A stretch of 64,000 bases of DNA from Quercus robur (Eukaryota > Streptophyta > Magnoliopsida > Fagales > Fagaceae). Shown piece by piece: positions 10,026-21,854 of this stretch; the first letter of the stretch is position 1; each line of letters opens with the position of its first letter. A program made the translations under genes and the position numbers. The notes under the pieces are model-generated. The model was not told the origin of the DNA, did not search any database, and worked only from the letters and a program-made list of their open reading frames with translations. The stretch is from positions 53,851,802 through 53,915,801 of the forward strand of contig NC_065537.1 of the NCBI RefSeq assembly GCF_932294415.1, written 5' to 3'.

Positions 10026-12565
10026 GTGGGAATTATAGCTGTAGTGTATCTGTGCATGGGTTATGTATCATCCCTTTGTTAATATTGGGAAATTGCACTG
10101 TAATACTAATTCATGGACTTAGTCTCTTTTGTTAAGGATTCAGGGATAATATAAGGATGGGATATTTGTTTTTATAAGGGCATAGAAATGTATAGTTCTT
10201 AGATGTTTGTTTTTATAGAACATTTCCTTTGCTTAAATAAATTTCCTGCATTGGGGTTTAATTTTTAGTCAAAACATTATTTATAAATTATATTGTTCTA
10301 AAGATACTTTGGAAAATCATTGCATCCTTTGTACTTTGTTATGTATAGAAGCTGGAACTATGTAAAAAACAAAGTTGATTATACACATTCACCCTTTTCC
10401 ATTTGTAATACTGTTAATTGTTAATGCTAAATAGTCGATTTAGAATAAGTGTGGATATTTACATAGTAATGCAACCTTGAGTTTAATAATTCACATGCAG
10501 GTATATGTTCTTATGTTATTGGAATGCACCATGATGACTGAACAACTTTTATATGTATTTAGACAGCTAGAATTGTATAGTTCTTGGATGGCTTATTTAG
10601 AAAAGAAAAAAAGAAACAAACAAACAACAAAAACCCTTTAGGTGAATTTGTCATTTTCAAATTCAATTCTACCAAATATCTTTTTGTCTTTTTCTGTGTG
10701 TGGGGTGGGCATTTGATCAAAATCTTTTGATTGTGTGGAAAGATTAAGAAATGCTAATTAATTAGTAAAAAATTATACTCGTGGCATCTTTCAAAACTTG
10801 ATCACCATAAAAAATTTGAAAAAAAAAATCTACAAACTCAATAATAATTATACTTTATCATTATGTCAAGATATTAATGAAGAGGTATATATCAAATTGG
10901 TGGAAGAATTTGAGTTCTTAGCAAATCTATGTAATATTTAACCAAACTCCTAATTGCCCTTAGAATTGATCAATTTGATTACTTACTAGGACTAACATAG
11001 TAACCAAAGATATGAATGTATATACGACCAATGAGCAAAAATGACCAAAGGTTAGACAAAAACATCCCACATATATGAACCAATCCACCAATCAGACACT
11101 ACAGAGTTCACAAGCATTGATTGCCTGTAACCAAAGATACCAATACCATGTTGAAATTTTCAAACATCTACTGAAAGAGTGGGGACACACGTAACAACTT
11201 CCCTCATTTAAGAAGAACCAACTGCTCCCCATACAACATAGGACCACCAATTGATGATGTCTTATGTACCTTCAGCCAATTTCTTCAATACTTCAGATTC
11301 ATTGATCTCATTCAGAGAATGCAGTAGTTTAAGTTTTAAGCTCTGAGCTTATATAGTCATTCTATTATGAATGAATCCACTACAAAAATAGATTAAAGAT
11401 TTCTTCCACCAATGAATGTGATAATTAAACATATATTTGCAACATAGTTTCATTGGATAGTAGTTAAATCGAGGCTAATGACAGGAATTGGTTTAGCAAT
11501 GAGTTTCAAAAACTTAAGTTGTGATTTCTAATAAGAAAAGGAAGCAATTAAAGAAGAACTCCTCGCATGAAAATTAAAAATAAAAAATAAAAATAAAAAA
11601 GAAGCAAGAAGAGAGAATCAGAGAATATAGAAAGTAGAAACCCCAGCATGTACGACTTTTGAAGTATACTTCAGAAAAATTTCCACAGAAGCACTGCATT
11701 TTACACCTTACATGTCCTTTCCAAATACATGCACAGCCAATATTGCACCTTGCACCACATTGTACCTACGGTGTACACATGCATGAATCCATGCCATTTG
11801 CATGTATTTTTAAGCGTGTACACACGTATCTATAATATATGTTTAATTGTCTATGTATATGCATTCATATACCCTATTTGCTTTATCACATCGTCAATAA
11901 TTAAGACAAGGTGAAGAAAATTGCATTAACTATCAAACTGCTACACCTAACAAATTAACTAATAATTAGGGCTGTCTCTCGTGCCTACGGCTAACCCACA
12001 CCAAAAACAAAGCTTTTACCTCAAATTAGTGCAATACCATCACTGAGTAATGACAGTAGTACAGTACTAATGATCACCAATTCAACACTATGTATTAAGC
12101 TTGCACATTAGGTGTTAGACCATACACACCAAATTAATTAGTAGCTACCATAGTCTTATTTAACCAATTGACTAGGATGACCATGATAATGAAAATTTCA
12201 AGTTGAAAAAGATCGAGAAGGGTATATGATGATGGCGAGCATCTTTGACAATGAAAAGGATGAAAAGATTGACCAAGTAGAGACATTTCTCATCACCCAT
12301 ATATATAGTCATTTTCTGATGTACATTAAGATAAAAGGCTTGGTCACACATAAAACATCAGCCTATGTTATACAGCCATATATATAATTAATTAAGATGC
12401 TATAGTTATGCAGACAAGACTAAACATTTGAGCCCTAGCTAGGATAGGATAGTGAGGCCCTACTAGGTCTTCTTGTTTCTCAGGATATATGATAAAGTAG
12501 AAGATCCCTCTCTCTTTCTATTAGAAAGAAGGAATTAGCTAGGGAATTTTGTAGATTTCTGCTGC
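9835..12565. other. Intergenic region downstream of the peptide gene
   Basis: No coding region is supported. It contains a scrap of a SINE tail (about 9870-9930, GTTGTGAGTTTAAAACC...TGTATAACTTA), a (TA)n run at 9998-10022, and otherwise AT-rich unique sequence. The part next to 12566 would include the 3' UTR and terminator of the peptide gene. Confidence 0.5.
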
Positions 12566-13184
12566 TCAGTTGTGAGAAGGAGGGTGTGTCTTTGGTGGTG
12601 AGTAGTCCAAGTTAAAGCCAGGATTCTTTTCACTGCGTTTCTTGTGAGGCACAGCCCAAGGAACCGAAACAAGAGACTCAGTTTGAACAGCACCTGAAGT
12701 TTTTGCTACCACCTTCATTGTTTTCTGATTCCTCCTTGTCTTTTTTGGCTTTTGAATGTCATCATTTGAGGTGGTACTTTCAGCAATGCTATCTTTTTTG
12801 TCAACTTCATTTTGCTTTGAAAAGGAAGACTTCACCTTAGATAGATCAGGACCCATCTTCTCATCATTCTGCACAAAATCTCAAGATGTCAAACACTTGA
12901 AAATAAGAAGAAGATGAAGATTATAACATCTGGCCATTGAGCTTTAGCTCAATTAGTACTCGAGTTCTAGGTGGAGGGTGAGGTCATGAGTTCAAGACCT
13001 ATTGGTGCATGTGTAACTTAATTATGAATGAAAAAAAAAATTGAAAAAAAAAAAAAGTACAAACCTTAATGGAAAAATGGAATTTCTTCTCCAGCTTCTT
13101 ATCAACTACTCGAATATGGCGGGCATTACATGCATGCAATATGGAAAGGCATAAAAGGAAAATCAGACAAGAAGTGATTGACAT
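12566..13184 (-). CDS. RGF/GLV/CLEL-type secreted signalling peptide precursor (2 exons, 140 aa)
   Basis: Exon 1 is 13065-13184 (40 codons, phase 0) and exon 2 is 12568-12868 plus the stop at 12566-12568. The splice is AAG|GTTTGT...TTTTGTGCAG|AAT. The precursor starts with a signal peptide (MSITSCLIFLLCLSILHACNA). It continues as a basic, Ser/Lys-rich variable region (about residues 22-125) and ends precisely in DYSPPKTHPPSHN. That C-terminus fits the ROOT MERISTEM GROWTH FACTOR/GOLVEN/CLE-like motif: invariant DY (sulfated Tyr by TPST in known members), Pro-rich core and terminal HPPxHN. Known family members are cleaved, act in the apoplast on RGI/RGFR leucine-rich-repeat kinases, and control root meristem activity and gravitropism. 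The start codon is the first ATG and gives a complete signal peptide. A SINE lies within the 196-bp intron. The exact orthologue is not assigned. Confidence 0.85.
12935..13056 (+). mobile_element. Short tRNA-derived SINE in the intron of the peptide gene
   Basis: It has a tRNA-like head (TTAGCTCAATTAGTACTCGAG, A box), a B box (GAGTTCAAGACC), then GGTGCATGTGTAACTTA and an A-rich tail (13030-13056). It is antisense to the host gene. Its tail ends about 8 bases from the 5' splice site. The same family recurs at 39530-39660. Confidence 0.65.
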
Positions 13185-13297
13185 TTTTATGAAAGATATA
13201 GTATAGTCTAAAAGCTTGAAATTAAGGTTGATGGATAGCTAGGCTAGCAAGGAAGCAATGTAGTATTTGTTGGCTGACTAGTGGGAAGGGTTGAGGT

Positions 13298-13305
13298 TTA
13301 ATATA
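13298..13305 (-). promoter_or_regulatory. Candidate TATA box for the RGF-like gene
   Basis: The minus strand reads TATATTAA about 115 bp upstream of the ATG at 13184, a plausible distance for a plant promoter with a short 5' UTR. A (CT)n tract (minus sense) at 13542-13604 lies further upstream. Confidence 0.4.
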
Positions 13306-13541
13306 GTGAGAAAGCAAAAGAGAGCTAGCATTAAATGCAGGTACTAGAGTTAATTAAAGAGTTGGTCTTGCAGAACATGAAAGTGTATGGGTAAGGAGAA
13401 GTATGAAAGAAAATTGAAGATATGGGCGGCCTCCTCCCTTTTGTCCCTTCCTTCTCACATTAATTTCAATCTATTGGGTCCCAAAATACAGACCCCCCAC
13501 CAGGAAAAGAGAACCAACACGGACCCTTCTTCTAAATATAG

Positions 13542-13567
13542 GGAGAGAGAGAGAGACTGAGACAGAG

Positions 13568-13602
<35 letters not shown>

Positions 13603-13604
13603 CA
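13542..13604. repeat. (GA)n microsatellite
   Basis: A GAGAGA tract with CAGAGACACAGA interruptions, in the upstream region of the peptide gene. The overlapping frame with repeated LS residues is an artefact. Confidence 0.9.
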
Positions 13605-14799
13605 AAGAGAGTCCAAGCTAGAGATTTTCCTATTATATAGAAGAAAAATAATAGAGGGTGAAGGACCATAAACCATTGCCTGCCTAATTAATTGTGTTTA
13701 CCGAGGCTAGGAAGTACTTCATTCCTCCACTATGTGTTAGAGATTCACTATTTTCACCGCTTGCCTCCTTGTTTCTCGCCCTTGCTGCCTTTTTACCTTG
13801 AAAAACTTATTATGATTATTCTATGATCAAAAAGTAGGAAACCTTTTTAATTAGATGCATATAGACAGCAAACACCCTTAAGATGTGTGATAATGACCAC
13901 TTGGTCTACCTCTTCCCTTGCAGTTTAAAGTATAAAACAAGAGGAGGATGGGAAAATATCAGCAATATAGAAAGATGAACCTGTTAGAATGTGTTTAGAT
14001 TATTTTATTGTTTATGTACTCCATTATTTATTTGTTAAAAGTAGGGTAAAGTATAATTATACCTTAAAAAACTGAAGGTTTAAAAAATTGTAATAAGCAA
14101 ATTAATAAGTTAAATGAACTAAAAGTCAAAACAAAACTAAACCAAACCCACAATTAGTGCTTTAGGGGGGTAAAAAAAACAAGAAGAAGAGGGATGGTTG
14201 TTCATGAAGTTAATGGTTTAGCTTGGAAAGTTCAGGTTCTGGGCTAACTAGCTAACTAAATGGTTGTCGTTGCCGTTGCTTTTCAGGGAATGAAGTTGCT
14301 AGGATGAGCAAATTATGGCAATAGTAGATGGTGGGAAATTAATATTTCTAGCTCCCAAAGTGTCTTTATCTCTCAATGTTCAACATGATTGAGTTGGTTT
14401 CCACTTTCAAACAGCCAATTAATATGATTTTCAATTAGCCTGCCTTCATGCTGAACAACCAAGATTTTCCTTCTTCTTTTTGTTCCAAATGCTATAGCAG
14501 CCGTGTAGGCTATAATTGGAGGTTATCCAAATTTTCTGTATATATGTCTAAGGAGAACATTTTTGGTTGGGTAGTCAGCCAACTGTTTTCACAAATTATA
14601 TATGCTCCCCAAATTTGGGATATGGCAGAAATGATTTGCTTGTTATGATGGTATATTTTACCATTTTGACTAGTTAGTAACAGCTAAGCATTACTGCACT
14701 AGCATAGCTAGAGTAGAGTTCTACTTTGCAGAGTATGCTTAACCCCACCTTTAGAACGAAGTAAATTACACATTGATATGAGCCCTTTCCTAATTTTCA
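13605..14799. other. Intergenic, upstream of the peptide gene
   Basis: No coding sequence is supported. Unique AT-rich DNA that probably includes distal promoter of the minus-strand peptide gene. No termini of mobile elements recognised. Confidence 0.4.
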
Positions 14800-14962
14800 A
14801 AACTTTTTTTTTTATATAAAATAGAAATTCTACTCTAACCTAATATAAGTGTATATATGTGTGAAGTTCTCTCTTAAAGACTTAAACCCCGACTCTTACC
14901 CCCTGCACCTCATAAGCACATATACTTGTGGAGTGACCATCGCATCAAGAATGCGCAGTGGT
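14800..14962 (-). mobile_element. tRNA-derived SINE, same family as 45215-45386
   Basis: Read on the minus strand it contains GTCACTCCACAAGTATATGT, then CGGGGTTTAAGTCT (B box), ACTTCACACATATATACACT and TTAGGTTAGAGTAGAATTTC before an A-rich end. This matches the plus-strand copy at 45215-45386 segment by segment. Confidence 0.7.
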
Positions 14963-15177
14963 TAATTTTCAAATCCTTAATCGTAAGTTTATACATTTCA
15001 AAGAAAAACATTGTAAAAGTTAATTTTTGTGCCTAGATCTTGATCCCCAAATATAAATCATGTGCAAATAAAAGTTAATTTTCTTGTTTCTTCCACTTAC
15101 CCTATGTTCATCCTACACATGTATAACACAATATTTGCAGCTAAAATTTGCACTTGACATCTATATGATTATTTTTT

Positions 15178-15184
15178 AGAAAAA

Positions 15185-15215
<31 letters not shown>

Positions 15216-15320
15216 TCAACCTATTGTGTTTTCGTTTGATAATATTTCATTTTTTACCATTAGAGGCTTAGGCTTATTTTTTATGTAAACAATTTTTTTT
15301 TTTTTTTTTTTTGGAAATTA
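15178..15320. repeat. A-run, (AT)n and T-run cluster
   Basis: An A13/(AT)n block (15180-15216) and a long T homopolymer (about 15293-15313). Low complexity only. Confidence 0.8.
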
Positions 15321-15440
15321 TGTAGACAAAATTTGATTCCAATCCACATCTTTTATGAGAAGACTAAACTAAATGAAATCTATTATTTGTTGATAATTAA
15401 TTATATATGCATAGAAATTCATATTATGTCAAAAGTCTTT

Positions 15441-16032
15441 TGTGGGGGTAACTGACCAGGGGGCCCATACCAATATATATACATTGGGCCAAAGGCCCAG
15501 TCCAAGAAAGAACCCCTCCTCGACCATTCCTGGCCGAGGACAAATGGAACGGCCAATCACTGAGAGTGGCACTCTGGGTCATTCCATGAAATAAGAAAAG
15601 TACTTAGATAGAAAAGGAAAACGGAAAGAGTGAAAATATCTAAGGAAAAGCTGTCATTATTGCTTTTCTGCATTTACAACCACTCCCAACGCCTTTGGGG
15701 AGGGGCGGATGGGACAAGTATCAGCGCTATGAATCTAAAAATCTACAGGAGGGAGCGAGTATAAAAGGAGGGGGATGGGAGGCAATCAAGGGGATTCTGG
15801 GGACCACGACCACTCACCACGTACTAGAAAAAGCTCCTTGGATTGTGCTGAAGACCAACCTTCTTTGATAAACTCAATTCATCTCTGCTTGACTGTGATG
15901 AACACCATATTAACTGTTATCCATGCACTAAAGTCTAGCTCTTCGACCCACTCTCTACAAATTTATTGTACCGGACTCACTGGTCCAAGATCCTATACAT
16001 CTTGGACTTGAACTGCAAAACGTGACCCTACA
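15441..16032 (+). mobile_element. Solo LTR, Tat-like Ty3/gypsy
   Basis: The segment starts TGTGGGGGTAACTGACC and ends CGTGACCCTACA (592 bp). The flanking five bases are TCTTT and CCTTT, a target duplication with one mismatch. A TATA box (GAGTATAAAAGGAGG) is at about 15757-15771. The TGTGGGG start, the TATAAAAGG and the C-rich TACA end resemble the LTRs of the Tat element at 25212-37192 and the solo LTR at 21855-22536. There is no coding content; the overlapping 78-residue frame is accidental. Confidence 0.75.
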
Positions 16033-16317
16033 CCTTTTAACTCAGGTATTTTTTGGCACTTTCAAGTAGTTTTTAATAAAGATATCCAAAATTTAAATTC
16101 ATCCTCTTTCAACAATCGGATTATCAAAAACTAAAAATTTTATACCATACAATTGCAATATAACAGTTATTACACACTTTCGATCACTTTATTAAAAAAA
16201 AATAATAATCAAACATACACGATCTACCTATAATCCCAAATTTATATTTGACAACCTAAGAATCCCCCTACCAATTAAAATGGAAACGAAACAAAACAAA
16301 GAAAAGATTGAATATAT

Positions 16318-16319
16318 TC

Positions 16320-16352
<33 letters not shown>
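16318..16352. repeat. (TA)n microsatellite
   Basis: ATATAT run with one GT interruption. Confidence 0.9.
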
Positions 16353-16355
<3 letters not shown>

Positions 16356-16584
16356 TCATGTGAAATTTACATGACAATATATGAGACAAAAAGTGAGATA
16401 GTATAGGACAGGTAAACCATTGGACCATTGAAAGGAATGGACCCACATGAAGATCAAACACGTAGGGCCTCTGGAAATTGTGAAAGGTAAGGGACGGGAG
16501 ACAAAGCTGAATGACCCATCCTCTCTTTGTTCCTGAGGCAAGGAACACTCTACAATGCCCCAACCGTCAATACCCGCCTTTCAT

Positions 16585-16626
16585 GACACGTGGCGAGCAC
16601 CCATGTGATACATTCAATGCCACGTG
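16585..16626. promoter_or_regulatory. Paired G-box/ABRE-like motifs
   Basis: GACACGTGGC (core 16587-16592) and GCCACGTGGT (core 16621-16626) are two CACGTG palindromes in ABRE-like context, 34 bp apart. bZIP and bHLH factors bind such sites. No adjacent gene is recognised, so function is unproven. Confidence 0.4.
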
Positions 16627-16629
16627 GTT

Positions 16630-18060
16630 GTGGGCCAGTGTTTTAGCCGCCAAAATCCTTCTTCTTCTTTTTTCTCTTTTTTTTTTTTTTTCCCGGAGGA
16701 AATCAAAATATGTGCTCTAATATGAATATCTCAAAGCTAAGACAATATCAATACCTCAGTTTTCTGCGGAAACTTTGATTACAAAAATTTAGGAGTAGTT
16801 CACAATTCACATAGTTATTCTTGTACTTGCCAAACTTTTCAGAACTTTGAAGGTAATGTTTGGTACATTTGCATGAAAATCATATGCCTAATAACTAAGG
16901 TATATTTGGATGGAAGAGTCTAGGAGATGAGGTATATTTGGGTTTTTAATTTTTATTATTCTTTTGAAAAGATAAAAGGAAAGATCCAGAGAGTTTAGAA
17001 GGTTAGAGACCCCTCTAAACCATTATTTTTCCTCATTTGAGGTAGTATAAAAAGGGGAAAATTCTAATTTAATAAAGTTTTATATAATATTTATTGTGTC
17101 TTTAATATTTTTTTAAGTATTGATTTTGAATTAGAAATTTTATATTTGTCTATTTGTTATATATATTATCATTTCCTTTCATTTCAATTCTACAACTAAA
17201 CAAGAATAGGAGAGACGTATTCACTCCCCTCTCCTCCCTTCTATTTTTTAAAACATCTAAATAATAGAGAGGGATATGTACTCTCTTCCCTGCTCTTCCT
17301 TCCCCTTTTATATTTTTCTCTCGTTTCAAAAAATCTGTGAGTAGTGTAATTATTACATTTCAAATATGTTTAAATTAGATAAAATTCTAATATATGTATG
17401 GGAAAAAAGTCGTCATCTCATCAACTATACATTTAGATTAGTCAATGACTACTTGAAGACAAAAAAAGTTACAATTAAATATTTTATTAGTTCTGGTTAT
17501 ATACAAAAGTTATAATTTAAAATAGGGAAAATAATAATTTTAACTAATTTTTAGACTTTATTTTACCTATAAACTATTGATTCTATTAATTTTATTTTTG
17601 ATGATTCGAGAATGGGAGAATTTAAATCCGAGATACCTCTTTTGAAAACACTAAAAAGTGTTAACTAATTGAATTATAAAGCTCTAGACTATTAATTTTG
17701 TCAACTTAGTTTTTAAAGTTTTGAAAATGATTCAATATTAATTTCTTACCCCTACTCGTTAGAAATCAAAGAGACTTTACAAATTAAATACTAAACCTCT
17801 AGTTAACTTCTTCCTTTTTCTTTATTGAAACCTATATTTGACTTTTGCTTCCTTAAAAGTTAGAAAGCCTATAGTTAACTTTTTAACAAATTGTAAGGAA
17901 GACATGATTTATATTATTTAGTAGTTAACAATTAATATCGACAGCTAGTAGGAGAACACTGAACTACTTTCACAACCTAAGAGACCAAATTGCACGTGAA
18001 CAATTAACAAACTTGAACTTTCACACATAATTCACGGACCAAAATAATAATTTATCTTAT
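16630..18060. other. AT-rich intergenic sequence
   Basis: No gene is seen. A purine/pyrimidine-rich block (16910-17330, with TTTGGATGGAAGAG and CTCCCCTCTCCTCCC) may be an old foldback element, but its ends could not be matched. The rest is unique AT-rich DNA. Confidence 0.35.
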
Positions 18061-18061
18061 A

Positions 18062-19256
18062 ATTAAATCACCTCACATCTAGGGAAACATTTACACATCT
18101 TTTTCATTAAAGAATGACATCATCAACATATAATCATCCTTCTTCTTTTTTATATATAGTTATGATTATGATAAAATTTATAGCATCTGTTCTATGATGA
18201 GGTTTGAACCCCATATTTCTTGTTTACCAGTTTTTTTTTTTTTTTTTTTTGAGGGGAATCTTGTTTACTAGTTAAGAGAATTAAAATCCACAGCATGTTA
18301 AACATATAATCAAATTGAATCAATTCACTTAAGTCACAATTAGACCACTGTTTTAGCATAATGTTTATTCAACAATAAATTTCTATCCCAAAAACAAAAG
18401 GGTAAATTGTAAATTACACCTCTAAAGTTTGGGAGTGTTTGAATTTTACACTCTAACGTTTCAGAATTTAGATTTTACCCTCTAAAATTTGGGATTGTTT
18501 AAATTTTATACCCTCAAATTCTAAAACTTTAATAATAATGGCAATTTTTACCCAACTCAACCCAACCCTAATGGTTCGAGTTTTACCCGACCCGTGAAAT
18601 AATAGGGTCGGGTTTGGGTTTTTTAAATAAAACCTAAAGCGGGTTCAGGTCGGGTGCGGGTTTTTCTGATACCCACCCTAAATCTGACCCGGGCCCGACC
18701 CATTTAAATGCAATTTACCAAAATACCCCCATATGTATATAAACTTATTCTAACCTAATTTCCTAAGTCCTAACCCTACTCTCAAACTCTCCTCAGCAAC
18801 CACCCCTCATCTCCTCGCCTCTCAAACTTATTCATTAGACCCTTTCTCTCCCTCAAAGCTTCCATGGCCGGACCTTGATCATCTCAATGCCACTGCCACC
18901 ATGGTTTTGCTCGTAAAGCCCTTTCTGATCTCACCCAATATTGCTCTCTTTATTTGCTTTGCACCAAGGTTAGCCACAACTGAACCACAACGGACTACAA
19001 CTGCCACCAATGGTAGCGATGGTTTATTCACTTTCTTCTTCTGTTTTTTGTCTATTGGCTTTAGGGATTTAGATTTGGTTTTTTAGATCTGATGTTGTTG
19101 CTTGCATGTGCTTTGGTTTGGATTTTGATTTCAAATGTATTTGGATTTTGTGAATCAATGGGTATGGTGGATTTTGGTTTGAGATTTCCTTAGACTTTGT
19201 TGTTTGTGTTGCTATGGGTGTAAATTTATGATTTGGGGTTTGCTTCAATATGTCTG
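18062..19256 (+). repeat. 1,195-bp tandem duplication, copy 1
   Basis: AATCACCTCACATCTAGGGA begins at 18066 and again at 19261. The two units agree almost completely, with scattered single-base changes (CCACCATGG versus CCACCATTG) and T-run length differences. The unit includes the left arms of two nested inverted-repeat elements. Confidence 0.9.
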
Positions 19257-19426
19257 ATTAAATCACCTCACATCTAGGGAAACATTTACACATCTTTTTC
19301 ATTAAAGAATGACATCATCAACATATAATCATCCTTCTTCTTTTTTATATATAGTTATGATTATGATAAAATTTATAGCATCTGTTCTATGATGAGGTTT
19401 GAACCCCATATTTCTTGTTTACCAGT

Positions 19427-19457
<31 letters not shown>

Positions 19458-20851
19458 GAATCTTGTTTACTAGTTAAGAGAATTAAAATCCACAGCATGT
19501 TAAACATATAATCAAATTGAATCAATTCACTTAAGTCACAATTAGACCACTGTTTTAGCATAATGTTTATTCAACAATAAATTTCTATCCCAAAAACAAA
19601 AGGGTAAACTGTAAATTACACCTCTAAAGTTTGAGAGTGTTTGAATTTTACACTCTAACATTTCAGAATTTAGATTTTACCCTCTAAAATTTGGGATTGT
19701 TTAAATTTTATACCCTCAAATTCTAAAACTTTAATAAGCATGGCAATTTTTACCCAACTCAACCCAACCCTAATGGTTCGAGTTTTACCCGACCCGTGAA
19801 ATAATAGGGTCGGGTTTGGGTTTTTTAAATAAAATCTAAAGCGAGTTCAGGTCGGGTGCGGGTTTTTCTGATACCCACCCTAAATCTGACCCAGGCCCGA
19901 CCCATTTAAATGTAATTTACCAAAATACCCCCATATGTATATAAACTTATTCTAACCTAATTTCCTAAGTCCTAACCCTACTCTCAAACTCTCCTCAGCA
20001 ACCACCCCTCATCTCCTCGCCTCTCAAACTTATTCATTAGACCCTTTCTCTCCCTCAAAGCTTCCATGGCCGGACCTTGATCATCTCAATGCCACTGCCA
20101 CCATTGTTTTGCTCGTAAAGCCCTTTCTGATCTCACCCAATATTGCTCTCTTTATTTGCTTTGCACCTAGGTTAGCCACAACTGAACCACAACGGACTAC
20201 AACTGCCACCAATGGTAGCGATGGTTTATTCACTTTCTTCTTCTGTTTTTTGTCTATTGGCTTTAGGAATTTAGATTTGGTTTTTTAGATCTGATGTTGT
20301 TGCTTGCATGTGCTTTGGTTTGGATTTTGATTTCAAATGTATTTGGATTTTGTGAATCAATGGGTATGGTGGATTTTGGTTTGAGATTTCCTTAGATTTT
20401 GTTGTTTGTGTTGCTATGGGTGTAAATTTATGATTTGGGGTTTGCTTCAATATGTCTGATATGCTTGGACCCAAACCTAACGTGCTTGGGTGGGGCCTGC
20501 GGGGCCCAATGGCGCAAGTATGGGGGTTAAAAAAAACCCTGTTTATTAAATGAGCGGGCTTGGGTAACGGGGGTAGGCCCATAGGGCGGGTTCAGATATA
20601 AAGAAACCCACCCCAGACCCAACTCATTGCCATTCCTAAACTTTAGGGTATAAAATCCAAACAACAGTAAATTTTAAAAAGTAAAATCCAAACACCCCTA
20701 AAATTTAGGGGCAAAATCCAAATTCTAAAACATTAGGGTGTAAAATCTAAACACCTTCCAACTTTAAAAAGTAAAATTTAAATTCTGAAATTTCAAAGTG
20801 TAAAATCCAAAAACCTCCAAATTTTAAGGGTGTAATTTGTAATTTACCAAA
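18402..20851. mobile_element. Nested foldback/inverted-repeat elements interrupted by the tandem duplication
   Basis: The outer arms are GGGTAAATTGTAAATTACACC (18401) and, on the minus strand at 20851, GGTAAATTACAAATTACACC. Each is followed by TTTTAxACTC-type repeats. Inside is a second element whose left end TGGCAATTTTTACCCAACTC (18540; repeated in copy 2) pairs with TGGCAATGAGTTGGGTCTGG read on the minus strand from about 20634. It is rich in GGGTCGGGTTTGGGT phrases typical of hAT-like plant elements. No transposase is present. Confidence 0.5.
19257..20455 (+). repeat. 1,195-bp tandem duplication, copy 2
   Basis: Second copy of 18062-19256, ending at the shared TTGCTTCAATATGTCTGA, after which unique sequence of the element continues (20456-20640). 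Confidence 0.9.
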
Positions 20852-21504
20852 AAAAACACTCAAAACAACAAATTAAACAAATAAACCCTTATATGCACCA
20901 TTTAAATTTTTTAGATTGTGAGTACAGCTCACCAAATCACTCAGGCCCTAAAAAAAAGTTAAAAAATACAAAGAATTTCAGTTTTTCTGGTTTGGGATTT
21001 TCACAATTGTAGTACAATGGTGTTGAGATTGAGAGATTTGTTTGTATTCATTTATAGGCTCATGGGGATGTTTGTGTTGGAAAAACAAAGCAAGGGAGAG
21101 AGATATAGACGGCACGACAGGCTCGGCTTCCAAGGCAGGCTAGGGATTCGGGCTCGGCGTTGACAATCGGCTCATCTCCTGTGTGTCTTGAAAAAGTTGA
21201 GCATTCTCGGTCGGCTCCGTCCCGTTGTCCCCACGGCACTTCGCTTAATCTGCGCATCCCCGGCTTATGTTAGAATTTACACATTATTCTGACTTTTTTA
21301 GAATTTTGTCGCAGTTCAGTTGTGGTTAAGGCACTATTTGTCGGTTAGGGAAGTTAACACAAAACATGGTTTAAAAGTTCTAAGAAAAATTAATAAAAGT
21401 TAACCCTTTTAAGTTTTAACGTTTTTTTTTTTTGGGTGGGGGTAAGTAAGTTAACATTTAACATGGCTTATGTTTAGGCACAACTTGTCGGATAGGGAGT
21501 CTGA
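20852..21504. other. Intergenic
   Basis: No gene is recognised. A short GC-richer stretch (21060-21260) has an open frame on the minus strand without homology that I recognise. Confidence 0.35.
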
Positions 21505-21690
21505 TGATTTTTTTTTTTTAGGTCATACCACGTCCACATTATATTCATAACAATTTAACAACAAATCTTAGGTTACAAGTTATTATTGATTCTAATTTAA
21601 GTCCACCACTAAACTTACTAGTAATAACTTACCACTTAAAATTTGTTATGAAATTGTGAACGTAGCATTTCTCATTTTTTGTAAATAGAT
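21505..21690. mobile_element. MITE of the ACAACAAATCTTA family
   Basis: It contains ATTTAACAACAAATCTTAGG, TTATTATTGATTCTAATTTA, CTTACCACTTAAAATTTGTT and GTGAACGTAGCATTTCTCA. The same order is seen at 47935-48110 and, more diverged, at 54285-54440. Ends are inverted repeats built on CACAA(C/T)ATTTTCACAA. Confidence 0.5.
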
Positions 21691-21854
21691 AGATAGTGGC
21701 ATAATTAATAGTTAAATGACCAAATTAACACAATTAATAGTAAAGAGACCAAATTGAGCATTAGCATATAATTAGAGGACCAAATCAGTAATTCAATCTT
21801 TTTTATATAGACATAATGGATTTGAAGTCATGACATTGGCTTTATAATGATTAC

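Noticed and set aside
15775..16011. 78-residue frame in GC-richer DNA
   Set aside because: It lies inside a solo LTR downstream of the LTR TATA box; LTRs of this type do not encode proteins.
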